Source: Herbiconiux sp. (GTDB taxonomy: Bacteria > Actinomycetota > Actinomycetes > Actinomycetales > Microbacteriaceae). From it: DNA of 64,000 nt. The translations under genes were made by a program, and so were the position numbers. Shown here piece by piece: positions 27,202 through 36,967 of this stretch (the first letter of the stretch is position 1; every line of letters begins with the position of its first letter). The notes below the pieces were generated by a model. It made no database searches and was not told where the DNA came from. It saw only the letters and a list, made by a program, of their open reading frames with translations. The stretch is taken from positions 1 to 64,000 of the forward strand of contig NZ_SCVE01000007.1 in assembly GCF_004297105.1 (NCBI RefSeq), given 5' to 3'.

Positions 27202-28394
27202 TTCTGAGGGAACCTCTCCCGAGCTCTGATGAGGTATTCGGCGCTCGTGACGATCGCCGTTCTGGCGGCTTGATCGCCCTGACCTGTGATCAGGGGCACC
27301 CAGCTCTTCACCCCGGAAGGGTCGACATCCCGTTTCAAGAATTGATTGTAGACCGTGTTCAATCGAATGGTTCCTGACTCGTAGGAATTCCAGATCATCG
27401 ACACGACGGTGCCAGTGCCTTGGGCTGCCGCTATCTTCACCCAGTTGACGATCTCGCTGTCCGTGGCTTGGCGTCTGAGCATTGTACGGTAGAGGACACC
27501 GATGAATGCAGTGTCCGTTCCGCCTGCCGCGAGGTAGTACTCGAGGCTCCGAGTGAAGGTCATCCTGATCTCATCCACACTCGTCGTGCCCGTCTGCATC
27601 CGGCGGTGCCAGTCGGCCCGGCCGATCGGATCGGGATCACGGTTGAGGATCTCGCGATAAGCGGCATCGATCCTCTGGAGGTAGTACTCATCGCTGTACA
27701 GGATCCCGTTGGCCACGCTCATGGTTGGTGCACCTTGCTTGACAAGGGCATTTCGCCAGGATGCAAGCCCGACTTCATCCGGCTTTCTGACCAGAATGTC
27801 CTGGTAGAGGGCGTACACCAGCGACGTAGCGTCAGGCACTGTCATCGCGGAGACGTACGGCTCGATGTCCAGGTTCGAGCCGTCGAACCACCCGCTGATG
27901 TGCAGGTGAGGCCCGTACCCGTAGTCAGAGCCGAACCCCGATGCTCCGGATCGAGCGATGACCTGACCGACGGTCACGGTCTGGCCCGCTTGTACATAGA
28001 GTTCGGACAGGTGCAGGCTGTCGGTCTGGACCTTCCGATACGGTCCCATCGAGCCGTGGTCGATTCGGATGTAGCGGCCACCGCTGCCGGAGGTGGTCCA
28101 GTCGGCGGTGGTGACCGTGCCGTTCGCCATCGCTCTCACCTCGCTCCCATAGATTGCGATGTAATCGGTGCCGCCCGCAGAACCGCGGGCCCGGTGAGCC
28201 GCCCAGTCGTCGCTCACGCGCCGTTCGTCGCAGGGATACACGAAGGAGAGAGCGGGCGCGGCCGCCGCGCCCTCGACGCCTGCCGCGCTCACCAGTCCGA
28301 CCATTGCTGCGGCACCGATCGCTCCCGCCGTCACCTGCCGACGCGTCAGAGTGCGACGGTGGGGCGCGGCAGAGTCATCGTGAGCTGAGGTCAT
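27198..28394 (-). CDS. Secreted M23 metallopeptidase with C-terminal DUF4214 module
   Basis: 398 residues. A twin-arginine-like signal (TLTRRQVTAGAIGAAAM) precedes an M23/lysostaphin-type zinc peptidase domain (about 50-180) with the first metal site near GTDYIAI and the HLH of GYGPHLHIS. Such enzymes cut peptide cross-links in peptidoglycan. Residues about 187-398 form a DUF4214 module with repeated Y-x3-L-R-x2-D/P-D-x2-G patterns, nearly the same module as in the 492-residue protein of this operon. Spacing to the lipoprotein gene is 3 bases. Confidence 0.9.
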   Translation of the reverse strand: MTSAHDDSAAPHRRTLTRRQVTAGAIGAAAMVGLVSAAGVEGAAAAPALSFVYPCDERRVSDDWAAHRARGSAGGTDYIAIYGSEVRAMANGTVTTADWTTSGSGGRYIRIDHGSMGPYRKVQTDSLHLSELYVQAGQTVTVGQVIARSGASGFGSDYGYGPHLHISGWFDGSNLDIEPYVSAMTVPDATSLVYALYQDILVRKPDEVGLASWRNALVKQGAPTMSVANGILYSDEYYLQRIDAAYREILNRDPDPIGRADWHRRMQTGTTSVDEIRMTFTRSLEYYLAAGGTDTAFIGVLYRTMLRRQATDSEIVNWVKIAAAQGTGTVVSMIWNSYESGTIRLNTVYNQFLKRDVDPSGVKSWVPLITGQGDQAARTAIVTSAEYLIRARERFPQN

Positions 28395-28397
28395 CTG

Positions 28398-28817
28398 CTA
28401 TTCCATCACGGGGTTGACGACGACCTGTGGATCGTTTGGATCGCCCTGCACCAGGCACACACGGGTCGCGTCGACCTCTGAGCCGTTCTCGGTGACCTGG
28501 CCGGTCAGGTGTACGACATAGCCGTCGAGCGTGGGATCCCAGGTGACGTCGTCGTCGTCGAAGGGGTCGATGCTGCTTCCTTCCGCGAGCGGGAACTCCG
28601 CAAGATGCGCTCGATAGCAGGCATCCCACGCTCCCTCAGAACTCCATCCCGCAGAGGTCGGTTCCGGTTCGGGCGTGACGGTGGGAGTGGGGCTTATGGT
28701 CGAGGTAGGTGAGGGAGAGTCGACGGGGCCGCTGCCTGTGCCGGCACCGCCCTTCGAGGCGCACCCGCTGAGCAGCATCACGCAGAGGGCAGTCAGTGCC
28801 AGAGTTCGCATGCGCAT
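28398..28817 (-). CDS. Small lipoprotein between two DUF4214 genes
   Basis: 139 residues. Lipobox LSGC at about residues 16-19, then a Pro/Thr/Ser spacer and a small domain with AWDACY and TRVCLV cysteines. The architecture matches the lipoprotein at 26.7-27.2 kb although the residues have diverged. It is 12 bases after the 492-residue gene and 3 bases before the peptidase gene, so it is likely co-translated and may act with them at the cell surface. No known family recognised. Confidence 0.8.
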   Translation of the reverse strand: MRMRTLALTALCVMLLSGCASKGGAGTGSGPVDSPSPTSTISPTPTVTPEPEPTSAGWSSEGAWDACYRAHLAEFPLAEGSSIDPFDDDDVTWDPTLDGYVVHLTGQVTENGSEVDATRVCLVQGDPNDPQVVVNPVME

Positions 28818-28829
28818 AGCCGTGCCTCC

Positions 28830-30308
28830 TTATCCTTGTGGGAATCTGTCTCTGGCCTTGAGCAGATACTCGAGGCTACTCACGACTGCCGAGCGCGCGG
28901 CTTGATCTCCCTGACTGGTGAGCAGCGGCACCCAGCTGCTGATGCCGCCGGCATCTATGCCGCGATCGAGAAATTGGTTGTAGATCCGTGTGAGCCGGAT
29001 GGTCCCTGATTCGAACGAATTCCAGATCGCGTTGGCGACATAGCCGTGTCCTTGGAGCCGGATCTGATTTACCCAGTATGCGATGTCGCCCGGTGCGGCA
29101 TCCCGACCGAGCATGGTGCGATACAGCACGGCGACATACCCGTCGTCTGTTGCCCCTGCTTTGTCGTAGTACTCCTGGCTTCGGGTGAACGTCATGCGGA
29201 TCTCATCCACACTCGTAGTTCCCGTACGCATCCGATTGAGCCAGTCGGCGCGACCGATGGGGTCGGGTCCTCGGCCGAGCACTTCCTGGTATGCGGCATC
29301 GATTCGCTGCAGGAAGTACTCGTCGCTGTACAGGATGCCGTTGGCGACACTCACGGTCGGCCACCCCTGTCCGATCAAGTAGTTGCGCCAGGTATTCACT
29401 CCGCCTTCGTCGGGCGTGCGAAGGAGGATGTCGTCGTACAGGGAGTAGATCAAGGACACGGCGTCTTTGGAGTCGATCCCGGAGATCGTGGAGCCGAACC
29501 AGTCGGTGTACAGCCTCCAGAAGTTGCGGTTGCCATAGGCTGAGCAGCCGTCGCCGGTGCCGTACAGATTGCTGAGAGCGGCGTCGTTTGGAGTGTACGG
29601 GGTGTAGACGTAGAGGCTTGCGGTCGCCTGATTCTCGATGAAGACGTCTTTCGTGCCGCAGGCGCGATTGGGGTTGTACAGGATGCTGTTCACCCGACCG
29701 GCGCGGTAATTGAAGAGGGTGGGGTTCTGGGCATAGACCTGGAACTGCCGCGCCGCGTAGTAGACCTGGTAGGCGAATCCTGAATAGCGCGTATCGCACG
29801 GCGCGGTGTCAGGGCAGGAGAACCCTGTCGCGGCGTTGTACTGGCCGGTCGTCGGCCAGGTGTCGGTCACGAGGGACTGCTCCTTCTGCAGCAGCACCAG
29901 CAGCACTTTCGGGCTGATCCCGCAGCCCACCGCCGCCTTCACGATGATCGCGGCGGCGCTGTCGCGACCGGACGCGGCGAACCCGCCCGGGCAGTACCGA
30001 TCTGCGGAGATGTTCGGAGTCGCCTGGGCGTAGTCTTTGAGGCAGGTGTATCCGCTGCGGCACGAGGAGACCTGGGAGTTCAGGAATGCCTGGGTCTGAT
30101 CGACATTCAGCGATGTGGATGCGTAGAACACGGAGTCGCTCACGATCCGCCCCGCATTGAAGTCGCTCCCCGTCGCGGCGTCAGCGGGTGTGGCCGGGCT
30201 GACAGCGGCGGACAAGAAGCCGGCGATGAGGGTTGCGACAACACCGACCACGATCTTCTGGATCAGTGATCCACGTGCGCGCCCTGGGGCATTTGATGCG
30301 TTCATCAT
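28830..30308 (-). CDS. Secreted cell-surface protein with DUF4214 module, lysozyme-like N-terminus
   Basis: 492 residues. A signal peptide ends near PADAATG. Residues about 50-275 form a Cys-containing domain with KVLLVLLQKEQSLV and a later QYNAATGFSCPD, which recalls lysozyme-like or transglycosylase folds with a catalytic Glu. This is a cautious inference. Residues about 280-492 are a DUF4214 module very close to that of the downstream M23 peptidase. First gene of a three-gene operon; AGGGAGAG-like purines precede the ATG. Confidence 0.83.
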   Translation of the reverse strand: MMNASNAPGRARGSLIQKIVVGVVATLIAGFLSAAVSPATPADAATGSDFNAGRIVSDSVFYASTSLNVDQTQAFLNSQVSSCRSGYTCLKDYAQATPNISADRYCPGGFAASGRDSAAAIIVKAAVGCGISPKVLLVLLQKEQSLVTDTWPTTGQYNAATGFSCPDTAPCDTRYSGFAYQVYYAARQFQVYAQNPTLFNYRAGRVNSILYNPNRACGTKDVFIENQATASLYVYTPYTPNDAALSNLYGTGDGCSAYGNRNFWRLYTDWFGSTISGIDSKDAVSLIYSLYDDILLRTPDEGGVNTWRNYLIGQGWPTVSVANGILYSDEYFLQRIDAAYQEVLGRGPDPIGRADWLNRMRTGTTSVDEIRMTFTRSQEYYDKAGATDDGYVAVLYRTMLGRDAAPGDIAYWVNQIRLQGHGYVANAIWNSFESGTIRLTRIYNQFLDRGIDAGGISSWVPLLTSQGDQAARSAVVSSLEYLLKARDRFPQG

Positions 30309-30446
30309 TGTCTGATCTCTCCCCGAGGCAGTGCTGCCAGCAACGCTGGAACACTAGCATTCGGTCGTGTCACGCGCTTGGAGCACACGCCTTGTGGCGG
30401 CATCGCCGGACGGCCGAAGGGATGTGAAGCGACGGGATCTGGAAGG

Positions 30447-31097
30447 ATGGACGTCGTGCCCAATCGAATCCATCTCGTGCGCCACGGTGAGGTCCACAAC
30501 CCCGACGGCCTCCTCTACGGTCGACTACCTGGCTTCCATCTCTCGCGATCAGGCGTTCGGATGGCTCAGCTCGCCGCTGACGAGCTGGTCGCGCAGGGTT
30601 ACGAGGTGAAGACCGTGATGACCTCTCCTCTGGAGCGCGCTCAGGAGTCGGCCGAGCCCATCGCCGCAGCATTCGGGCGCCCCGCGAGCGTTGATGTGGC
30701 GCTCATCGAGGCCTCGAGTCGGCTGGAGGGTGGCCGGTTCCAGATGAATCTCGGCATCCTGGCCAAGCCAGCCGCGTGGCGGTTCCTTGTGAATCCGCTC
30801 CGACCGAGTTGGGGTGAGCCCTTCGCCGCGGTCGCGGCCAGGATGATGTCTCTCATCCAGTCGGTGGCGGGTGATGACTCGCCCGGCGACGTGGTCATGG
30901 TGAGTCACCAGCTACCCATCTGGATGGCGCATCGCGCGGTCTTGGGCACGAGACTTTTCCACGACCCACGGAAGCGGCGGTGTTCGCTCTCGAGCATCAC
31001 ATCGTTCGAGGTGCGTGACGGCGCAATTCGCGAGGTCGGCTACTCCGAGCCTGCCGCGGCCCTGATCGCTCGTTCGAAGGATGTCGGCGCGGTCTGA
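30447..31097 (+). CDS. Histidine phosphatase (phosphoglycerate mutase-like) family protein
   Basis: 216 residues. The catalytic RHG is in HLVRHGEVHN near the N-terminus, the conserved Arg/Glu region is SPLERAQESAEPIA, and the second histidine is in VVMVSHQLPIW. This branch of histidine phosphatases includes enzymes acting on sugar phosphates and polyprenyl or nucleotide intermediates. The ATG is preceded by GGAAGG; upstream in-frame starts lack this. It stands alone between an outward-facing operon and the convergent GT2 gene. Confidence 0.88.
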   Translation: MDVVPNRIHLVRHGEVHNPDGLLYGRLPGFHLSRSGVRMAQLAADELVAQGYEVKTVMTSPLERAQESAEPIAAAFGRPASVDVALIEASSRLEGGRFQMNLGILAKPAAWRFLVNPLRPSWGEPFAAVAARMMSLIQSVAGDDSPGDVVMVSHQLPIWMAHRAVLGTRLFHDPRKRRCSLSSITSFEVRDGAIREVGYSEPAAALIARSKDVGAV

Positions 31098-31111
31098 CAA
31101 ACTCGAACCGA

Positions 31112-31960
31112 TCACGACTTGAGGCGGGCACGCACGAACAAGCTCATCCTCAAGATCGTGCGGAGTGGCCAGAAATACCAGGCCGAGTACTTCTTACTGA
31201 GGTAGAGAGCCGCGCTCGAGTGGTGCGCGATGAGCATCCGACGGGAGTAGCGGGCTGTCGACGATCCCCCTGCATGCTCGACGGTGGCAGCGGGAGCATA
31301 TATGTTGCTCCAGCCGGCTTCACCGAGGCTCTTACCGAGGTCGACATCTTCGAAGTACATGAAATAGCGCGGGTCGAATCCGCCGATCTCGGTGAAGGCC
31401 GTCCGCCGAACGAGAACGCAGGCACCGCTGAGCCAGCCCGCCGGCACCGGATCGGAGCCAGGCCGCTTGTAGACGGACGAACGGAGGTACCGCGCCGTCC
31501 ACGGATTAGTCGGCCAGACCCGTGAGAACAAAGCATGGCCGGTTCCCGTACGAAGGGAGGGCAGGGAACGGGCCGAGGGGTACACCGACCCGTCGGAGTT
31601 CGTGATCCGAGGTCCGACGGAGCCGATTCTCGGGTCGGACTCGCCCACGGCCATGAGGGTATCGATCGCACCCACGCCGAAGACCGTGTCGGGATTCGTG
31701 ACGAGGATCCACTCGATCTCGGGACCGAGGGTCTCGACGGCCCGATTGACGGCGCGACCATAGCCCAAGTTCTCGCCCGTCTCGATGAAGACGGCCTCCG
31801 GATTCTCCGCCATCACCGTTCGCACGCTGTCGTCGCTCGTGGCGTTATCGACCACGACCGTAAGCGTCGGAGAGGTGCTTGCGCCGGGGATCGAAGCGAG
31901 GCAGAGCGGAAGGTCGTGTGAGTGGTGGGTCACGATCACCACAGCCACACTCGCGCTCAC
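31112..31960 (-). CDS. GT2 rhamnosyltransferase-like (WbbL family)
   Basis: 282 residues. VAVVIVTHHSHDLP opens the fold, TNPDTVFG is the metal-binding region and FMYFEDVDLGKSL the catalytic-base region. The pattern fits WbbL-type L-rhamnosyltransferases that add rhamnose to GlcNAc-PP-decaprenol, starting the linkage unit of actinobacterial cell-wall polysaccharide. With dTDP-rhamnose made by rmlABCD nearby this is attractive but remains inference. The ATG overlaps the stop of the upstream GT4. Confidence 0.87.
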   Translation of the reverse strand: MSASVAVVIVTHHSHDLPLCLASIPGASTSPTLTVVVDNATSDDSVRTVMAENPEAVFIETGENLGYGRAVNRAVETLGPEIEWILVTNPDTVFGVGAIDTLMAVGESDPRIGSVGPRITNSDGSVYPSARSLPSLRTGTGHALFSRVWPTNPWTARYLRSSVYKRPGSDPVPAGWLSGACVLVRRTAFTEIGGFDPRYFMYFEDVDLGKSLGEAGWSNIYAPAATVEHAGGSSTARYSRRMLIAHHSSAALYLSKKYSAWYFWPLRTILRMSLFVRARLKS

Positions 31961-33099
31961 GTGTTCGCCGCCGCTCTGTCATAAGCGCCTACGTGAGCGA
32001 TCGCGCTGTTCGTCCATGTGAATTCGCGAGCTCGGATGAGCGCTCGTGACCCGAGCTCGGCTCGCCGATCTGGGTCGGCGAGAAGCGAGGCGAGGCGTCG
32101 ACCGATCTCGACCGCGGATGTTCCGGTGTAGTCGACGGCGTCGCCCCCGACCTCCGGCAGCGACAGCTCGCGGGTGGTGAGTACGCACGCCCCCGTGGCC
32201 ATCGCCTCGAGCACCGGGAGACCGAATCCCTCCCCGAGGCTCGGGTACGCCACGATGGTCGACCCTCCGAGGAACGCGCTCAGCTGCTCGAGGGGGAGAT
32301 ATCCGAGTGCCCGCACATCGGCTCCGGCAGCAGCGGCCCGGCGGAGTGCCGGATCGACCTCGTCGTCCCAGCCTGGTCCTCCGGCCAGGAGCAAGGGGGG
32401 TGCCTTGCGTTCTGCGTCATGTACCGCCTGGAGGTAGCCGTCGATAAGTGCGACAACATTCTTCCGCGGTTCCAGCGTTCCCAGGAACGCGATCCAGCCC
32501 CGATCGCCGGTACCGAGGTCAGCGCGCAGAGCATCTATCGAAATGGTCGATGGGGGTGAGAAGAGTTCGGCGTCAAAGCCCAGGCGTGCGACGACGACAC
32601 GATCGCCGTTCGCACCTGTCAGCCGTACGTACTCATCTGCGGTAGCGCGGCTCGGGGTCACGATCGTAGCCCGAGCCCGTTTCGTGGCCCGGATCCAGAA
32701 ACGGAAGAAGCGTCGCTTCACTGCGGTGTGCAGCTCCGGATGAGTGAAGAAGGTCAGATCGTGAACGGTCACCACGTGAGGCAGGCGCGTCGCCAGCGGG
32801 AATGTGTAGTGAACAGAGTGGATCACGTCGGCGCCGATCCGACGCGCCAGTAGGGGCAAGCCGAACTGCTCCCAGAGCAGCCTGCCGGCCGTGCTGCTCG
32901 TCAGTCGCGGAGCCGGGAACACGTGGGCTCCGGCCTGCTCGAAGTTCGCTAGGTCGCCCGGTTGACTCACGACGCTGAGATCGACACCTGCATTGATGAG
33001 GGCAGGGACTAGCCCGTCGACATAGCGACCGACACCACCGCGACTCGCGGGGAGGGCGGTCGCGTCTAGGAGCACGTGTGGAGTGTGTTCGGCTCTCAT
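31957..33099 (-). CDS. GT4 family glycosyltransferase
   Basis: 380-residue GT-B enzyme. VLLDATALPASRGGVGRYV is the acceptor-side loop, TVHDLTFFTHPE the mid-domain motif, GTLEPRKNVVALIDGY the donor-domain opening and YPSLGEGFGLPVLEAMA the E-x7-E region. The start is set by an ATGA overlap with the Gmd-like gene. Resembles mannosyl- and rhamnosyltransferases such as those using GDP- or dTDP-deoxyhexoses; the Gmd-like genes just upstream favour a GDP-linked donor. Confidence 0.91.
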   Translation of the reverse strand: MRAEHTPHVLLDATALPASRGGVGRYVDGLVPALINAGVDLSVVSQPGDLANFEQAGAHVFPAPRLTSSTAGRLLWEQFGLPLLARRIGADVIHSVHYTFPLATRLPHVVTVHDLTFFTHPELHTAVKRRFFRFWIRATKRARATIVTPSRATADEYVRLTGANGDRVVVARLGFDAELFSPPSTISIDALRADLGTGDRGWIAFLGTLEPRKNVVALIDGYLQAVHDAERKAPPLLLAGGPGWDDEVDPALRRAAAAGADVRALGYLPLEQLSAFLGGSTIVAYPSLGEGFGLPVLEAMATGACVLTTRELSLPEVGGDAVDYTGTSAVEIGRRLASLLADPDRRAELGSRALIRAREFTWTNSAIAHVGAYDRAAANT

Positions 33100-34079
33100 C
33101 CTCGGGTATCTAGGCCGCCTCGAACGAGGCGAACATCTTCGTCGACCATTGCGTCGACAATGCCTTCGAACGTCATCGTAGGCCGCCAGTTGAGTTCTGC
33201 CCGGGCCCGCGACGCATCGCCGGACTGCTCGATCGGGTCGACAGGGCGGCTGAACGACTCGTCGATCGACACGACCGACTTCCAGTCGGCGATCCCCACC
33301 CGAGCGAAGGCCCGTTCCACGAAATCGGCGATCGAGTGGGTCTCTCCTGTCGCAATCACGTAGTCGGATGCCGTCGGTGCCGTTGCCGCCAACCTGAGGG
33401 CCTCGGCGAAGTCGGGTGCCCACCCCCAGTCGCGGCGGGCCGTCAGATTGCCGAGCTCCAACGACTGCTGCAGACCGGCGGCGATGCGGGCGGCGCTCGC
33501 GGTGATCTTGCGGGTGACGAACGCTTCAGGCCGGCGCGGGGATTCGTGGTTGTAGAGGATGCAACTTGTCGCGAAGAGCCCGCGCTGGCGGTACACACCT
33601 ACCATGTGGTGGGCATAGGCCTTGGCGGCGCCGTAGGGACTCGACGGATTGATCGGCGTCGACTCGTTCTGAGGGGAGACGGTGGCCTGGCCGAACAGTT
33701 CGGCGCTCGAAGCCTGCGCGAAGCGCACGGGTCGGCCGAGACGTTGCTGGAGACTCCACGCCGACTCGAGGAGCTGTGCCACCGGCAGGGCATTGACTTC
33801 TGCCGTGTGCACGGGCTCCTGCCACGAGCGGAACACGCTGCTGACGGCGGCGAGGTTGTAGATCTCGTCGGGCTCCACCTGCGCGACCGCCGCCGAGAGG
33901 GCGGCAGGAGCCGCAATGTCGATCTCGTGCAGGGTCACATTCGGATTCTGCAGGGCGGGAAAGTCCTCTGGCGCAGCGGAGCGTACGACACCGTGCACGG
34001 TGTAACCGCGCGTGAGCAATGACTCCGCGAGATAGGAGCCGTCTTGACCGGAGATCCCGGTGATGAGCGCGACGGGCAT
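33096..34079 (-). CDS. Gmd-like SDR, second GDP-deoxyhexose enzyme
   Basis: 327 residues. TGISGQDGSYLAE binds the nucleotide, ASSAELFG and YGAAKAYAH give Ser and Tyr-x3-Lys. The whole chain, including NHESPRRPEAFVTRKIT, is patterned on GDP-mannose 4,6-dehydratase, as is the gene 7 bases upstream. Two dehydratases in a row would be redundant, so one may have become a reductase or epimerase acting on GDP-4-keto-6-deoxymannose. Which of them is the classical Gmd rests on the better motif match of the upstream gene. Confidence 0.83.
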   Translation of the reverse strand: MPVALITGISGQDGSYLAESLLTRGYTVHGVVRSAAPEDFPALQNPNVTLHEIDIAAPAALSAAVAQVEPDEIYNLAAVSSVFRSWQEPVHTAEVNALPVAQLLESAWSLQQRLGRPVRFAQASSAELFGQATVSPQNESTPINPSSPYGAAKAYAHHMVGVYRQRGLFATSCILYNHESPRRPEAFVTRKITASAARIAAGLQQSLELGNLTARRDWGWAPDFAEALRLAATAPTASDYVIATGETHSIADFVERAFARVGIADWKSVVSIDESFSRPVDPIEQSGDASRARAELNWRPTMTFEGIVDAMVDEDVRLVRGGLDTRG

Positions 34080-34086
34080 CGGGCTC

Positions 34087-35073
<987 letters not shown>

Positions 35074-35230
35074 GAAATTCCTTCTGGCTATTGGCGGACG
35101 CAGCAGGGCCGCAGTGAGTGTGCAGCTCTCAGCAAAGACGCGGCAACGAACTCCGCCAGTGTACTGGACGCGAACGGATGTCGACATGTGAGCGGATCCG
35201 CTCGGAGGGAATACCGCTATAAAGGATTGC

Positions 35231-36967
35231 ATGCCCAACGATCGTCCGATCCGCTCCGAACTGGTGTCATCACGCCAGATCAATTCCTGGTTCACCGGTC
35301 TGGGTGCCGCGTTCTTCGCAGGCGATGTCAGCGCGGAGGCGATGAGGTCGAGCGTGAGCTGGCGTGTAACGGCACCGCTTCGCCGGGTTCGAGCGCGTGA
35401 GCGGATCGGCCGGCTTCGAGCGGGACGGCTTCCGGTGCTGCCCTCAGGCAGTGAGCAGTTGTTGCTCGCGAGGGCAGCTCTCGAGAGGCGACTTCGAGCG
35501 GTCGCCCCCCACTTTCTCGGGGCCTCATCCGAATTGCTGATGGAGGTCGGGCTCGAGGAGTTGCTCGTCTCCCTCGTCGAGCGCGTGCATCCTAGAGACG
35601 ACACGCATGACGTCTGGTTGCTCCTCGCCGCCGTGAGCGGCTGCATCCCTGACGAGGCGTTCCTCCGTGGCCTCATCAGAGATCTCCGCGGTGCCGACAA
35701 CGCAGAAGCCGTCCACCGAATTCTGGGCCATTCCGGGGTCTGGATGGGTCGACACGACTCCTTTCTGCGCGAGATCGAGGTCGTGACCGACCGGCCCGTG
35801 GTTTTCGTCGATTTCACTGCCCGGCACGGCTTCAACTCGGGAGTGCAGCGGGTCACCCGTGAAGTGGTGCGGGTGTGGACTGCCGAGAAACGGCAACTGA
35901 CGTTGGTCGGTCTGAGCGACAGCGGTGTGGCCCTTCGGAGACTCGACGCATCCGAGGAGGCGCGAGTACGGGACTGGGACCAGTCGAAAGCCGGCGAACG
36001 TTCGGATCGCGTCGAGATGAATGTGCCACTCGTCGTGCCGTGGAAGACGACGGTCTTCGTGCCGGAGAACACCCACGAGGGAGCATCAGCCACCCTCGCG
36101 TCGATCGCGCGATTCTCCGCCAATCGCACCGTGGTGCTCGGCTACGACGCCATTCCGGCAACCAGCGGCTCGACGGTTGGCGCGGTGGAACGTCTCCGCT
36201 CCGCCGCCTATCTGGCGTTCCTGAAACACGTCGATCTCATCGTCGCCATCTCCGCTTCCGCCGGTGTCGAGTTCTCCGGTTTCACCGACGCGCTGGTGAC
36301 CCAAGGGCTTCCCGGTCCGCGGGTGACCTCAGTGCTTCTCCCTCTCGAGCGGATTCCAGTCGACGACGATTCGAGCGAGGAGTCCGAGCAGAGAAGCTCG
36401 TCACGGGTCGTGCTCGCCGTAGGGAGCAACGAGCGGCGCAAGAACCACCTCACAGTGCTGTACGCGGCCGAGACGCTTTGGCGAGAGGGTCTCGACTTCT
36501 CCCTGGTGATAATGGGCGGGGCAGGGAGCCCTGCCTACACTGAGGTGACCGATGCTGCGGCCGCCCTGATCCACCGCGGCCGTCCGCTAGCCGTGCGTCA
36601 CGATGTCAGTGAGACGGACCTCGCGAGGGCTTACCTCTCGGCCCGGTTCTCAGTCTTCCTCTCCGTCCATGAGGGCTACGGGCTTCCTGTCGCGGAATCG
36701 CTCGCGGCAGGCACTCCCGTGTTGGCGACCTCTTTCGGCAGTACGGCGGAGATCGCCGACGGCGGCGGCTGTCAGTTGGTCGACCCGCGCGACGACGAGA
36801 AGGTGATTGCGACGATGCGCGTGATGCTGCAGGACGATGCGCTGATCGCTGAACTCGAGCGCCAGATCGCGGCTCGCGATGACTCCAGCTGGACCGACTA
36901 CGCGCACGCGATCTGGGCCGCGGTCACCGATCCCGGCTTCGCCGACCACGAAGGGGCGCACGCATGA
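35231..36967 (+). CDS. GT4 family glycosyltransferase, paralogue 1 of 4
   Basis: 578 residues, the longest of four tandem paralogues. It has an extra N-terminal region with SSVSWRVTAPLRRV (about 40-53), then a helical region containing LLLAAVSGCIPD that all four share. Next come FVDFTARHGFNSGVQRVTRE, the donor domain with AVGSNERRKNHLTVL, and SVHEGYGLPVAESLAAG (E-x7-E). AAAGGA lies 6 bases before the ATG, and TATAAA just upstream is a possible promoter element. It overlaps the next paralogue by 4 bases. Likely adds sugars to the chain exported by Wzm/Wzt downstream. Confidence 0.88.
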   Translation: MPNDRPIRSELVSSRQINSWFTGLGAAFFAGDVSAEAMRSSVSWRVTAPLRRVRARERIGRLRAGRLPVLPSGSEQLLLARAALERRLRAVAPHFLGASSELLMEVGLEELLVSLVERVHPRDDTHDVWLLLAAVSGCIPDEAFLRGLIRDLRGADNAEAVHRILGHSGVWMGRHDSFLREIEVVTDRPVVFVDFTARHGFNSGVQRVTREVVRVWTAEKRQLTLVGLSDSGVALRRLDASEEARVRDWDQSKAGERSDRVEMNVPLVVPWKTTVFVPENTHEGASATLASIARFSANRTVVLGYDAIPATSGSTVGAVERLRSAAYLAFLKHVDLIVAISASAGVEFSGFTDALVTQGLPGPRVTSVLLPLERIPVDDDSSEESEQRSSSRVVLAVGSNERRKNHLTVLYAAETLWREGLDFSLVIMGGAGSPAYTEVTDAAAALIHRGRPLAVRHDVSETDLARAYLSARFSVFLSVHEGYGLPVAESLAAGTPVLATSFGSTAEIADGGGCQLVDPRDDEKVIATMRVMLQDDALIAELERQIAARDDSSWTDYAHAIWAAVTDPGFADHEGAHA

